DNA of 64,000 nt, taken from assembly GCA_965225935.1 (NCBI GenBank), contig CBDDCC010000024.1, positions 186,001 through 250,000 of the forward strand. Direction: 5' to 3'. Of this stretch, positions 54,548-64,000 are shown one piece after another. A program made the translations under genes and the position numbers. Source of the DNA: CALJXB01 sp965225935. GTDB lineage: Bacteria; Pseudomonadota; Alphaproteobacteria; Kiloniellales; JAKSDN01. Every line of letters starts with the position of its first letter. Within the stretch, counting starts at the first letter, position 1. Under the pieces are notes generated by a model. It saw nothing but the letters and a program-made list of their open reading frames with translations. It was not told where the DNA came from and did not search any database.

Positions 54548-55927
54548 AACGCGCCCGTAGGCCTCTCGGTGCCCAGTCGGCCTGTATCGTGGGCCGTGAG
54601 CCGCGGTTCAGCGCCCAGTCGATCGAAGACGGTCTTCCGGGCCTGGCCAAAGGAGCGCCGATCCGATTGCGCTGCCGCCGCGGTATCTCGCCATACCCTT
54701 GCCCTCGGTCTTCGGCAGCGTGGCGGTCACGCCTTCTCGAGTGCGATGGCGATCCCTTGCCCGACGCCGACGCACATGGCGGCGAGGGCTTTGTCGCCCG
54801 GAGATCCGAGCTCGAGGGCGGCGGTGCCGGTGATGCGCGCGCCCGACATGCCCAGGGGATGGCCGAGGGCGATGGCGCCGCCATTCGGGTTCACCTGTTC
54901 GGCATCGTCGGCGAGACCCAGCCGGCGCAGCGCGGCGAGCGCCTGGCTGGCGAAGGCCTCGTTGAGCTCCACCACCTGGAAGTCCCGAGGCGCGAGGTCC
55001 AGGCGGGCTGAGAGTTTCTCGGCCGCGGGCGCCGGCCCGATGCCCATGATGCGCGGCGGCACGCCGGCCGTGGCGCCGCCGAGGACGCGGGCGAGGGGCG
55101 TCAGGCCGTGGCGCCGGGCCGCCGCCTCGCTTGCCAGGATCAGGGCCGCGGCGCCGTCGCTGACACCAGAGGCGTTGCCGGCAGTGACCGAGCCGCCGTC
55201 CCGGAAGGGCGTCGGCAGCGCCGCCAGCTTGTCGAGGGTGGTTTCGCGCGGATGCTCGTCGGCCGCGACGACGAGGGCGGCGCCTTTGGGCTGCGGCATC
55301 GTGACGGGAACGATCTCGCGGGCGAGGCGGCCCGAAGCGATGGCGCGGGCTGCGCGCTGCTGGGAGCGCAGCGCGAAGGCGTCCTGGTCCTCGCGGCCGA
55401 TCCCGAATTCCTCGGCGACGTTCTCCGCGGTCTCGGGCATCGAGTCGACGCCGTACATCTTCTCCATGAGCGGATTGACGAAGCGCCAGCCGATGGTCGT
55501 GTCGTGGATCTCGCTCGCACGGGAGAAGGCCGCCGTCGCCTTCGGCAGCACGAAGGGCGCCCGGCTCATGCTCTCGACGCCGCCGGCCACGACGAGCGCC
55601 GCCTCTCCCGAGCGGATCGCCCGCGCGCCGGCAGTCACGGCGTCCATGCCGGAGCCGCAGAGACGGTTGATCGTGACGCCGGGAACGGTTTCCGGGTAGC
55701 CGGCCAGCAGCAAGGCCATGCGGGCCACGTTGCGGTTGTCCTCGCCCGCCTGGTTGGCGCAGCCCAGGATCACCTCCTCGACCGCCGTGAGGTCGAGCCG
55801 CGGGTTCCGCTCGGCGAGGGCCTTCAGGGGGATGGCGGCCAGATCGTCGGCGCGCACGGACGACAGGGCGCCGGCGAAACGGCCGATGGGCGTGCGGACG
55901 TAGTCGCAGATGAAGGCGTCGATGATG

Positions 55928-56618
<691 letters not shown>

Positions 56619-56626
<8 letters not shown>

Positions 56627-57365
56627 CGGCCTGCCAGTCCCCCAGGTAGATGTCCCGCACCAGCGGGTTGCCCCGGGTCTCCTCGGGCGATCCCTCGAAG
56701 ACGACCTCGCCGAAGTTCAGCACGGTGATCCGGTCGGCCACGTCGAAGGCGAGGTCGAGGTCGTGCTCGATGATGCCGACGGTCAAGTCGCGCGGCAGGG
56801 ACTGCAGCAGGCGATGGAAGCCGTCGATCATGGCCGGGCCCACGCCGGAAGTCGGCTCGTCCATCAGCAGGATGCGGGGCTTGGTCGCGAGCGCCAGGCC
56901 GACCTCGAGCTGGCGCCGGTTTCCGTAAGAGGCGGAGCGCACGGGGCGGTCCAGCATGTCGAGGAGCGCGACCCGCTCGGCGACCTCCTCGGCGGTCTCG
57001 CGGACCGCTCGGTCGCGGAAGCAGTCCTTGATCGTCCAGGCCGTCTTGCGCTGGCCGGCGGCCGCCGCGAGCATGAGGTTCTCCCGGATCGTCAGATCCT
57101 CGAAGAGGTTGTTCTTCTGGTAGCTGCGCGAGAGCCCGGCCTGGGCGCGCTGGCTGACCGATAGGCCGATCACCGAGCGCCCGTCGATCAGGACGTCGCC
57201 GGTGCTGGGCGCCAGCTCGCCGACCAGCAGGTTGAACAGCGTTGTCTTTCCTGCGCCGTTCGGGCCTAGGATCACGCGGCGCTCGCCCGGCTCGACGTAC
57301 AATGAGACATCATGGACGACCTTCAGGCCGCCGAAGGCCTTCGAGAGGGCGCGGACCTCAAGCAC
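56619..57365 (-). CDS. livG: Branched-chain-type ABC ATPase LivG-like
   Basis: A 248-residue LivG-class ATPase with GPNGAGKTT, GNRRQLEVGLALATKPRILLMDEP and GVGPAMIDGF. The LSGG signature is replaced by ASYGNRRQ, a known variant in this class. Overlaps both neighbours by 8 bp. Confidence 0.93.
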
Positions 57366-58329
57366 CGGACGCCCTCTCCGGCTTGCGCAGGCGCGCGGTA
57401 AGCCAGTGCTCCGCCTGCCCGTAGAGGCCGCGCCGCCCCGCCACCACGACGGCGATGAGGAGGAGGCCGATCACCATGTGCCAGTAGTCCGTATGGGCGG
57501 ATATCTGGTGCTTCAGCAGCACGAAGGCGACGGCGCCGACCAGCGGGCCGATCAGGGTGCCGAGCCCGCCCAGGATGACGACGATCAGCACCTCTCCCGA
57601 CACCGTCCAGAACAGCAGCTCCGGGGAGATGAACTGGGTGTGCTGGGCGGCGACGATGCCCGCGACGCCGGCCAAGAGCGCCGAGAAGCCCATGGCACGG
57701 GCGCGGTGGACGACGGTGTCCACGCCGAGCGCCTTCATGCGCGTCTCGTTGGAATGGATGCCGGTGAGGGTGCGCCCGAAGGCCGAGCGCAGCACCCAGG
57801 CGGCGGCGACGTAGGCCGCCGCGATCACCAGTATGGCAAAGAGGGCGTAGGTCATGGACGAGCCCATGTCGATCCCCGCCCAGGAGAGATCGAAGCGCGG
57901 CAGGCCGGCCATGCCGTCGTCGCCGCCGAGCCAGCGGGACTTGAAGATCAGCGTGTAGGCCATCTGACCGAAGGCCAGCGTCGCCATGATGAAGAAGATG
58001 CCGCTGGTGCGCCCGGTCACGTAGCCGACCAGCGTGCCGAACAGGGCCGCCGCGGTGATGCCGGCGACGGCCGAGGGCAGGGGGAGCAGCCCGAACTTCA
58101 CGGTCAGCACGCCGTAGGCGTAGGCGGCGAGGCCCATGAGCGCGCCGTGACAGAGCGACACCATGCCGCCGAAGCCGGCGACCACGTCCAGGCTGACGGC
58201 CAGGATGGCGAGGATCGCGATCTCGACGACGATCTCGCGGGCGAAGAAGCCGCCGAACAGCGCGTAGGCGGCCAGTCCGGCCAGGGTCGCGAGCAACACG
58301 AGGCTGCGCGTGTGGCTTTGGTGGAACAT
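57358..58329 (-). CDS. livM: Branched-chain-type ABC permease LivM-like
   Basis: A 323-residue inner-membrane permease of about ten helices, including EIAILAILAVSLDVVAGFGG (the family signature), SLCHGALMGLAAYAYG and GGLGTLIGPLVGAVAF. Three bases separate it from the LivH-like gene, and it overlaps livG by 8 bp. Confidence 0.93.
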   Translation of the reverse strand: MFHQSHTRSLVLLATLAGLAAYALFGGFFAREIVVEIAILAILAVSLDVVAGFGGMVSLCHGALMGLAAYAYGVLTVKFGLLPLPSAVAGITAAALFGTLVGYVTGRTSGIFFIMATLAFGQMAYTLIFKSRWLGGDDGMAGLPRFDLSWAGIDMGSSMTYALFAILVIAAAYVAAAWVLRSAFGRTLTGIHSNETRMKALGVDTVVHRARAMGFSALLAGVAGIVAAQHTQFISPELLFWTVSGEVLIVVILGGLGTLIGPLVGAVAFVLLKHQISAHTDYWHMVIGLLLIAVVVAGRRGLYGQAEHWLTARLRKPERASGA

Positions 58330-58332
58330 GGC

Positions 58333-59199
58333 TCAGCCCCGTGCCGGGATCAGGCCCTGTGGACGCAGGATCAGGATGGCGGCCAGGAGCGCGTAGACCG
58401 AGATCGCCGCGACTTCGGGCAGGAAGGCGGCGCCGATGGTCTCGATGAAGCCGATGATCAGGGAGCCAACGATGGCGCCTTCGAGGCTGCCCAGCCCGCC
58501 GATGACGACGACGATCAGCGTCGGAATGAGGATCGAGATGCCCATGCCCGTGGTCGCCGAGAAGACTGGGGCGGCGATGACGCCGGCAAGGCCCGCGAGG
58601 GCGCAGCCGACGCAGAAGACCGCGAAGAAGAGGCGGCCGACATCGATGCCGAGCGCCTGGGCCATGGCGCCGTTCTCGACGCCGGCGCGGATCATGGCCC
58701 CGATCTGCGTGCGCGCGAGCACGACCCAGAGCGCAGCCATCACGACGATGCCGACGGCGATGGTGAACAGGCGGTACTTGGGATAGGCCACCCCGAGCAG
58801 CTCCGTGGAACCGGCCAGCCCTCTGGGCACCTGGAGGCCCAGCGCGATGTCGCCCCAGCCGATCCGGACCAGGTCGAGGAACACGAAGATCAGGCCGAAG
58901 GTGACCAGCACCTGGTTCATCGGCCCGGCATGGCGCAAGCGCTCGATCAGGGTGAAGTAGAGCAGGGCGCCGATCGCGGTGACGCCGAGGGGGGCGAGCG
59001 CGAAGGCGGCCCAGTAGCTGCCCGTCGTGGCGGCGACCGAGACCCCGATGTAGGCGCCCATCATGTAGAGGGCTCCGTGCGCCAGGTTGACGAAATGGAG
59101 CAGTCCGAGGATGACCGTCAGCCCGATCGACAGGAGGAACAGCAGCATGGAGTACTGCAGGGCGTTGAGGAACTGCAGCACCCAGAACCCGGTATCCAT
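58333..59199 (-). CDS. livH: Branched-chain-type ABC permease LivH-like
   Basis: A 288-residue permease: LLFLLSIGLTVILGLLHFVN, LAHGALYMMGAYIG, and GGLGSLEGAIVGSLIIGF. It follows the receptor gene after 78 bp that contain a strong hairpin, which may lower permease expression relative to the receptor. Confidence 0.93.
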   Translation of the reverse strand: MDTGFWVLQFLNALQYSMLLFLLSIGLTVILGLLHFVNLAHGALYMMGAYIGVSVAATTGSYWAAFALAPLGVTAIGALLYFTLIERLRHAGPMNQVLVTFGLIFVFLDLVRIGWGDIALGLQVPRGLAGSTELLGVAYPKYRLFTIAVGIVVMAALWVVLARTQIGAMIRAGVENGAMAQALGIDVGRLFFAVFCVGCALAGLAGVIAAPVFSATTGMGISILIPTLIVVVIGGLGSLEGAIVGSLIIGFIETIGAAFLPEVAAISVYALLAAILILRPQGLIPARG

Positions 59200-59225
59200 G
59201 GCCCGCTCTCGGTCGGAATAGAGCG

Positions 59226-59264
59226 CCCCTTCCGCCCGGCAGAAGTTCGGCCGGACGGAAGGGG
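59226..59264 (-). terminator. Stem-loop between receptor and permease genes
   Basis: CCCCTTCCG with CGGAAGGGG, extended by inner CCGG/CCGG pairs, on an imperfect stem of about 13 bp. No T run. Its place between receptor and permease genes fits partial termination or 3' mRNA protection, which gives more receptor than permease. Confidence 0.6.
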
Positions 59265-59277
59265 GAGTAGGGAGGCG

Positions 59278-60435
59278 TTACAGCGAGCAGCCGCTCGGAT
59301 CGTCGCGGACGCTGTCGACGGTGGCGATGACCTTCTGGGTGAGGCCGTCGTTGCCCTCGACGGTCTCGTAGATGTAGATGTTCTGCACCACGTTGTTGGT
59401 GGCCGGATCGATCTCCATCGGTCCGCGCGGCCCGGTGTACTTCACCGTCGGCAGCAGCTTCGCGATCGAGGCGCGGTCGGTGGCGCCGGCGTCGACGGCG
59501 CCCATCAGCATGCGCGCGGCGTCGTAGCCCTGCACCGCGTACTCCGAGGGCGCGCGGCCGTGGGCGGCCTGGAACTTCTCGACGAAGCTCTTGTTCTCGG
59601 GCGTCTCCAGGGTCGGCACGTAGTGCAGGGAGGCGATCACGCCGACCGCGGCGTCGCCCTCGGCGTTGACGTAGAGCGGCGACGTCAGGAAGCCGGAGCC
59701 GAACAGCGGCAGGTCGGGCGAAAGGCCGAACGAGCCGTACTGCTTGACGAAGCTGATCGCCTCACCGCCCGCATAGAAGACGAAGACGCCGTCCGGGTTG
59801 GCCGCCTTGGCGTTGGTCAGGTAGGGGCCGAAGTCCTTGGTCTGGCGGAACGGCGTGAACTCGCCGCCGACGACCTCGCCGCCCGCGGCGGAGAAAGCCT
59901 CGGTGAAGGACTCGATCATCTGGTGGCCGGCGGCATAGTCTGGCGCGAGGGTATAGACCTTCTTCACGCCGTGATCGACGAGCCAGGGTCCCATCGGTCG
60001 GTTGATCTGCCCGTTGGAGAAGGACACCCGGACGATGTAGGGGGAACAGGCCGCGCCGGTCGCGTGGTTGTTGCCGGCGTTCGCGACGATCAATGGGACT
60101 TCGGCGCCATGGATGAAGTCGCGCATCGCGCCCAGCACGCCCGAGGAGACGATGCCGACGATCACGTCGACCTCGTCCTCCAGCACGAGCTTGCGGGCCT
60201 TCGCCAGGCCGACCGGGGGCTTGATCTCGGTGTCCTCGCCGATGATCGTGAACTCGCCGCTGCGCCCGGCCTCCTCGAGGGCCAGGACGAAACCGGCCTC
60301 GATTTCGTTGCCGAGCGCCGCGTAGGTGCCCGACTTCGGAAGCAGGAGGCCGACCTTGGTGTCGGCCTGGGCGAGCTGCGCGCTGCCGGCAAGGGCGGCG
60401 GCAGCGACCGCGAGCGTGGAGACAAACTTCCTCAT
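59278..60435 (-). CDS. ABC transporter substrate-binding protein, Leu/aromatic type
   Basis: A 385-residue type-I periplasmic binding protein (Peripla_BP_6) with a Sec signal (FVSTLAVAAAALAGSAQLAQ, cleavage before ADTK). The mature protein opens VGLLLPKSGTYAALGNEIE. Members near aromatic-degradation genes bind benzoate or hydroxybenzoate. The gene is divergent from the DUF4863-ligase operon and should share its benzoyl-CoA-type control through the operator at 60492. Its mRNA continues into livHMGF and pcaF, past the hairpin at 59226. Confidence 0.92.
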   Translation of the reverse strand: MRKFVSTLAVAAAALAGSAQLAQADTKVGLLLPKSGTYAALGNEIEAGFVLALEEAGRSGEFTIIGEDTEIKPPVGLAKARKLVLEDEVDVIVGIVSSGVLGAMRDFIHGAEVPLIVANAGNNHATGAACSPYIVRVSFSNGQINRPMGPWLVDHGVKKVYTLAPDYAAGHQMIESFTEAFSAAGGEVVGGEFTPFRQTKDFGPYLTNAKAANPDGVFVFYAGGEAISFVKQYGSFGLSPDLPLFGSGFLTSPLYVNAEGDAAVGVIASLHYVPTLETPENKSFVEKFQAAHGRAPSEYAVQGYDAARMLMGAVDAGATDRASIAKLLPTVKYTGPRGPMEIDPATNNVVQNIYIYETVEGNDGLTQKVIATVDSVRDDPSGCSL

Positions 60436-60491
60436 CGTGTTCCTCCCTGTTGATCCTTGGCCGGGGCTTGGGCACTCGGCCGCTCACGTTA

Positions 60492-60505
60492 TGCAAAAAA
60501 TTGCA
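60492..60505 (+). promoter_or_regulatory. BzdR/BoxR-like operator TGCA-N6-TGCA
   Basis: TGCA AAAAAT TGCA matches the direct repeat TGCA-N6-TGCA reported for BzdR-family repressors (Azoarcus), which respond to benzoyl-CoA. A weaker copy, TGCA-N6-AGCA, follows 50 bp downstream. The regulator gene itself is not in the window. Confidence 0.65.
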
Positions 60506-60542
60506 ACTTGTAAAGTCACTCGTTGCAGTATCCCGCAGGATA

Positions 60543-60556
60543 TGCATTATATAGCA
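60543..60556 (+). promoter_or_regulatory. Second, imperfect TGCA-N6-aGCA site
   Basis: TGCA TTATAT AGCA, one mismatch to the motif at 60492-60505. It lies 40 bp before the DUF4863 start codon and could overlap its promoter. Confidence 0.45.
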
Positions 60557-60596
60557 ATAAATCGTTGCTGACAGGGACCGGATAGAGGAGGCCGCC

Positions 60597-61064
60597 ATGT
60601 CGCAAGACCGATTCAACGAACTGGTCGGAGAGATAGCTAACGACATTGCCGGGAAGGCCGTCAAATCTACTTTGGCCGGCTACCTGAATCGGACCTGGCC
60701 TGCAGACGGCGAGGCCTTCTCCGAACTCAAGCGGCTCTGTGCGGCCGGCGAGCGCGAAGGCTGGCTGATGGCGCGCGAAGCCGGCGGGATCAAGTTCGGG
60801 CGTGTGCTGAAGCCGGGCGGTGTGGCGGGGGAATACAGCGTCGACGTGGTGCGCATGAAGGACCTTCGCGGACCCCACCACATCCACCCGAACGGCGAGA
60901 TAGGCGCGGTCATGGCCGTCGAGGGAACGCCCCGGTTCGACGGCTTCGGCGAGGGCTGGTACGTCTACGAGGCCGGCAGCGACCACCACCCGACCGTGTC
61001 GGGCGGCGACGCCTATATCCTCTACCTGCTGCCGCAAGGCGCCATCGAGTTCACGGGCAAGTAA
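60597..61064 (+). CDS. DUF4863 family protein (4-hydroxylaminobenzoate lyase-like)
   Basis: A 155-residue protein of the DUF4863 family, whose characterised member is PnbB, 4-hydroxylaminobenzoate lyase. Recognisable blocks are WLMAREAGGIKFGRVLKPG, the histidine pair in GPHHIHPNGEIG and DHHPTVSGG, a cupin-like metal-site arrangement. Such genes are frequent in benzoyl-CoA (box) clusters, where the role is not established. It is the first gene of the ligase operon, under the proposed operator. Confidence 0.8.
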   Translation: MSQDRFNELVGEIANDIAGKAVKSTLAGYLNRTWPADGEAFSELKRLCAAGEREGWLMAREAGGIKFGRVLKPGGVAGEYSVDVVRMKDLRGPHHIHPNGEIGAVMAVEGTPRFDGFGEGWYVYEAGSDHHPTVSGGDAYILYLLPQGAIEFTGK

Positions 61065-61124
61065 TCCGGCCGGTCGGCCGAAGCGGCCCCGGGCGAACGG
61101 GACCGCGCGCTGGGGGAAGGACCA

Positions 61125-62660
61125 ATGAACCAGAACGCAGCCACCTACTTCGTCGATCGCCATTCCGACGAGGGCCGCGGTCGCAAGACCGCGTTTCGCG
61201 AGGCCGGGGGAAAGCGGCGTTCGCTCAGCTACGGAGAGCTGGCCGAGGCCAGCGGGCGCGTCGCCGACGGCCTGGAGAAGGCCGGCATCCGGCGCGAGGA
61301 GCGGGCCCTCATGCTGGTGCTGGATCAGATCGAGTTCCCCATGATCTTCTGGGGCGCCTTGAAGGCCGGGGTCGTCCCTGTCCCGCTGAACACGCTCCTG
61401 TCCGCCGCCGTCTACGACGAGATCCTGAAGGACAGCCGCGCGGCCTGCCTCTTCGTCTCCGAGGAGCTCTACGACACGGTCGCCCCCGTCCTGTCCGATG
61501 GTTCCTCCATTCGCAGTGTCGTCGTCATCGGCGACGACGTTCCGGCGGGCAGCACCTCGTTCGATGCTTTCATGGAGGGGACCGAGGCGCGCGAGGCGGT
61601 CGGTGTCTCCGGCGACGAGCTGGCCTTCTGGCTCTACTCGTCCGGCTCGACCGGCCGGCCGAAGGGCGTGCGCCACGTTCACGGCAGCCTCAAGTATACG
61701 GCCGACACCTACGCGGCGCAGGTCTTGAGGATCGGCGAGGACGACGTCGTCTTCTCGGTCGCGAAGATGTTCTTCGCATACGGGCTGGGCAACGCGATGA
61801 CCTTCCCCATGTCGGTCGGGGCGACGGCGGTCATCTACAACGGCCGGCCCACGCCGGATGTGGTGTCGCAGATACTGACGGAGGAGAGGCCGACGATCTT
61901 CTGCGGCGTGCCCACGCTCTACGCGGCGACGCTGCACCACTGGGACACGGTGGGCGCGCCCGAGAGCACGGGGCTGCGGGTCTGCATCTCGGCCGGCGAG
62001 GCGCTGCCCGCGGATATCGGCAAGAAGTGGCGCAAGCTCCTGGGCGTCGACATCCTCGACGGCGTCGGCTCGACCGAGATGCTGCACATCTTCCTGTCGA
62101 ACGGGCCGGGCGACGTGGTCTACGGAACCTCCGGGACGGCGGTTCCCGGATACGCGCTGCGCCTCGTCGACGAGAACGGCCGGGACGCCAAGGCCGGGGA
62201 GGTGGGCGAGCTGCTCGTGCGCGGCGATTCGGCCGCCGACGGCTATTGGAATCAACGCGACAAGAGCCGCGCGACCTTCGAGGGCGTCTGGACGCGCACG
62301 GGCGACAAGTACGAGACGAACCAGGACGGCCGCTACGTCTACTGCGGGCGGACCGACGACATGTTCAAGGTTTCGGGCATTTGGGTGTCGCCCTTCGAGA
62401 TCGAGCAGGCGCTGGTGTCGCACCCGGCCGTGCTCGAGGCCGCCGTGGTGGCCAAGCGCGACGAGGACGGGCTCGACAAGCCGAAGGCCTTCGTGGTGCT
62501 CAAGGGCGCCGCCGAGGAGGCTTTGCTGGACGAGCTCAAGGAGTTCGTGAAGGACAGCATCGGCAAGTGGAAATACCCCCGCTGGATCCAGGTGGCCGAC
62601 GAGCTGCCGAAAACGGCGACGGGGAAGATCCAGCGCTTCAAGCTGCGAGAGATCGCCTAG
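61125..62660 (+). CDS. Benzoate-CoA ligase family protein
   Basis: A 511-residue ANL-superfamily acyl-CoA synthetase. The P-loop is YSSGSTGRPKGVRHVH, adenylate-binding VGSTEMLHIF, hinge GRTDDMFKVSG, and the catalytic C-terminal lysine in LPKTATGKIQRFKL. FAYGLGNAMTFPM is typical of benzoate-CoA ligases (BadA/BclA type). It activates benzoate or a substituted benzoate with ATP and CoA. Stop TAG overlaps the GTG of the next gene by one base. Confidence 0.9.
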   Translation: MNQNAATYFVDRHSDEGRGRKTAFREAGGKRRSLSYGELAEASGRVADGLEKAGIRREERALMLVLDQIEFPMIFWGALKAGVVPVPLNTLLSAAVYDEILKDSRAACLFVSEELYDTVAPVLSDGSSIRSVVVIGDDVPAGSTSFDAFMEGTEAREAVGVSGDELAFWLYSSGSTGRPKGVRHVHGSLKYTADTYAAQVLRIGEDDVVFSVAKMFFAYGLGNAMTFPMSVGATAVIYNGRPTPDVVSQILTEERPTIFCGVPTLYAATLHHWDTVGAPESTGLRVCISAGEALPADIGKKWRKLLGVDILDGVGSTEMLHIFLSNGPGDVVYGTSGTAVPGYALRLVDENGRDAKAGEVGELLVRGDSAADGYWNQRDKSRATFEGVWTRTGDKYETNQDGRYVYCGRTDDMFKVSGIWVSPFEIEQALVSHPAVLEAAVVAKRDEDGLDKPKAFVVLKGAAEEALLDELKEFVKDSIGKWKYPRWIQVADELPKTATGKIQRFKLREIA

Positions 62661-63481
62661 TGGCGCCGGACCGTTGGCAAGGTGCGGGCCGGCTCGTGGC
62701 CGGCGGCAAGGCGCTCGAGTGGGCGGGGTTCGGCGCACCCACAGCCGGCCGTCCGGTGATCGTGCTCCTGCACGAGGGCCTCGGGTGTCTGGCCTGCTGG
62801 CGCGACTTCCCGGAACGTCTGGCCCGCGAAACGGGTCACGCCGTCTTCGCCTTCTCCCGGGCCGGCTACGGTGCCTCCGACCCGGCGGACCTGCCGCGGC
62901 CCCTCGACTACATGACCCGCGAGGCCGAAGACGTCCTGCCGGACGTCCTCCATGCCGTCGATGCGCCGGGCTACATCCTCATGGGGCACTCCGACGGCGC
63001 CACCATCGCCGCCATCTACGCCGGCACGGCCGGCGACGGGCGGGTGCGCGGCCTCGTCTTGATGGCGCCTCATTTCTTCACCGAGCCCATGGGACTGGCG
63101 GCGATCGCTGAGACGAAGACCAGGTTCGAGACCTCCGACATGAAGGCGCGCATGGCCAAGTACCACCGGGATCCGGAGGCGACCTTCCGCGGCTGGAACG
63201 ATGCCTGGCTCGACCCCGGCTTCGTCTCGTGGAACGTGGAGGAAGTGATCGACGGGTTCTCTGTGCCGGTGCTGGTTCTGCAGGGCGCCGACGACCAGTA
63301 CGGAACCCTGGCGCAGGTGAACGTCGTCGAGGCGCGCAGCCCCGCCCCGGTCGAGGTCGCCGTCATCGACGACTGCAGGCATGCCCTGCACCGCGACCAG
63401 CCGGAGGCCGTGCTGGCGGCGGTCCCCATCTACCTCACGCAGCTCGGAGACGCAGTGGCCGAGAAAGCCTGTGCCCGATAG
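62660..63481 (+). CDS. Alpha/beta hydrolase
   Basis: A 273-residue alpha/beta hydrolase. The nucleophile elbow is MGHSDGATIA (Ser near residue 113), an oxyanion region IVLLHEGLG, a probable acid in LQGADDQYGT and base His in DDCRHALHRD. The GTG at 62660 overlaps the ligase stop by one base. Small hydrolases of this type accompany benzoate-CoA ligase genes and may hydrolyse a lactone, ester or thioester in the pathway; the substrate is not known. Confidence 0.85.
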   Translation: MAPDRWQGAGRLVAGGKALEWAGFGAPTAGRPVIVLLHEGLGCLACWRDFPERLARETGHAVFAFSRAGYGASDPADLPRPLDYMTREAEDVLPDVLHAVDAPGYILMGHSDGATIAAIYAGTAGDGRVRGLVLMAPHFFTEPMGLAAIAETKTRFETSDMKARMAKYHRDPEATFRGWNDAWLDPGFVSWNVEEVIDGFSVPVLVLQGADDQYGTLAQVNVVEARSPAPVEVAVIDDCRHALHRDQPEAVLAAVPIYLTQLGDAVAEKACAR

Positions 63482-63527
63482 GGCAAGAGATTCACAACCG
63501 AGGCCCCAAGCTCGCGGCAAGGACCCT

Positions 63528-63995
63528 GTGAGCGCGCGGGACCTTCCGATACCGCTCCCTCCCGTGCCGCACGTCCCCGGCCGGACGGCACGTCCCCCGG
63601 AAGACCTGTTCGACGACCTGAAGGCGGGCTTGTCCGCCGATCAGCCCATCGAGGCGCTCGCCGACAGCGCCGCCTATCTGGGCGGGCTCGAGGCGCTGCG
63701 GCGGCGCTACTACTGGGAGGCGCACGAGCTTCTCGAGGCGGTCTGGGCATGTCTTCCGCCCGCCGGCGCCGAACGGCATCTCGTGGGCGGGCTGATCCAG
63801 CTCGCCAATGCGGGCCTGAAGGCGCGGATGGGCCGCGCCCGGTCGGTCTCGCGGATCCTGGCCCTGGCCGAACGAAGCATCGCCGAAGCCTTCCTCAAGG
63901 GGCAACCGCAGGTGATGGGGCAGAGCCCGGCGGATCTCGGCGATTGGATGCGCCGGATCGACGCCGAATCCTCGAACGACGGAAGAGCAAAATAA
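63528..63995 (+). CDS. DUF309 domain protein
   Basis: A 155-residue protein ending with a DUF309 domain (about residues 50-115; RRYYWEAHELLEAVW). The GTG at 63528 has AAGGA five bases upstream; the GTG at 63471 is the alternative. DUF309 proteins are helical, with a YWxAHE motif and unknown biochemistry. It follows the hydrolase after 46 bp and is the last gene before the window edge. Confidence 0.8.
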   Translation: MSARDLPIPLPPVPHVPGRTARPPEDLFDDLKAGLSADQPIEALADSAAYLGGLEALRRRYYWEAHELLEAVWACLPPAGAERHLVGGLIQLANAGLKARMGRARSVSRILALAERSIAEAFLKGQPQVMGQSPADLGDWMRRIDAESSNDGRAK

Positions 63996-64000
63996 TGCAA

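Larger units (their letters stand above)
60436..60596. promoter_or_regulatory. Divergent promoter region, receptor / DUF4863-ligase operon
   Basis: A 161-bp AT-rich gap in otherwise GC-rich sequence. It contains the TGCA-N6-TGCA motif (60492-60505), an isolated TGCA (60524-60527) and an imperfect second copy (60543-60556). Promoters of both operons must lie here. Confidence 0.7.

Noticed and set aside
57202..60453. A 1083-codon plus-strand open frame
   Set aside because: It runs antisense through the liv-type genes, whose minus-strand frames have clear domains. Its product is rich in Asp, Gly, Arg, His and Gln with no domain, typical of antisense frames in GC-rich DNA.
60516..62738. A 740-codon minus-strand open frame
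   Set aside because: Antisense to DUF4863 and benzoate-CoA ligase, both with intact motifs; no domain in the product.

Overview
The window reads as a piece of a high-GC alphaproteobacterial chromosome (order not resolvable from sequence alone; Hyphomicrobiales, Rhodospirillales and Rhodobacterales are all possible). The evidence is gene content: Tat-exported peptide-type solute-binding proteins, quaternary-amine Rieske chemistry, a class III cyclase-TolB-TPR fusion and a benzoyl-CoA cluster. It is almost entirely catabolic and transport genes laid out as adjoining modules, each with its own transporter or regulator. Insertion-sequence debris and non-coding repeats sit at several module borders. 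No rRNA, tRNA or CRISPR array was seen.

Region by region. (1) 1-12.8 kb: a GlxA-type AraC regulator, SDR, RidA, a Rieske oxygenase with quaternary-ammonium-oxygenase signatures, a two-domain FMN/4Fe-4S/FAD demethylase-like oxidoreductase, an SMP-30 lactonase-like protein, an orphan Tat-exported binding protein, a VOC protein and prolyl aminopeptidase. This looks like degradation of an N-methylated (betaine-like) compound. (2) 13.5-16.7 kb: a LysR gene divergent from peroxiredoxin-like, SDR and AhpD-like genes, probably a redox-stress unit. (3) 16.9-24.4 kb: a peptide-type ABC importer, with binding protein divergent from permeases and ATPases, whose operon ends in a dimethylformamidase-large-subunit-like gene: import plus hydrolysis of an amide. 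(4) 24.4-31 kb: an AT-richer, repeat-rich accessory stretch with an IS110 remnant, a PhyH dioxygenase, a ureohydrolase between 160-bp direct repeats, a cyclase-TPR gene between 18-bp direct repeats, and decayed genes. (5) 31.2-50.5 kb: a hydantoin/ureido-amino-acid island bracketed by two paralogous LysR regulators. It holds a dipeptide-type importer, M20 carbamoylase, dihydropyrimidinase-type hydantoinase, N-carbamoyl-D-amino acid hydrolase, two unrelated PLP enzymes, RidA, a ThDP enzyme and a creatinase-like M24 protein. (6) 50.9-54.5 kb: a polar-amino-acid ABC system without ATPase, and a 2-hydroxyacid dehydrogenase. (7) 54.7-64 kb: an aerobic benzoyl-CoA-type module: LivFGMH-type transporter, 3-oxoadipyl-CoA thiolase, DUF4863, benzoate-CoA ligase, alpha/beta hydrolase and DUF309. 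The divergent promoter carries a TGCA-N6-TGCA operator like those of BzdR/BoxR; the rest of a box cluster probably lies beyond the right edge.

The best candidate for an undescribed system is the 31-50 kb island. It carries carbamoylases of the L-type and D-type families with one hydantoinase and no recognisable racemase, then PLP, RidA and ThDP enzymes that could carry the freed amino acid through an enamine and 2-oxo acid. The most interesting non-coding signals are the ~550-bp dispersed repeat (two good copies, one diverged) whose edge coincides with the ribosome-binding site of an IS110 transposase remnant, and the nested direct repeats around the ureohydrolase and cyclase genes.
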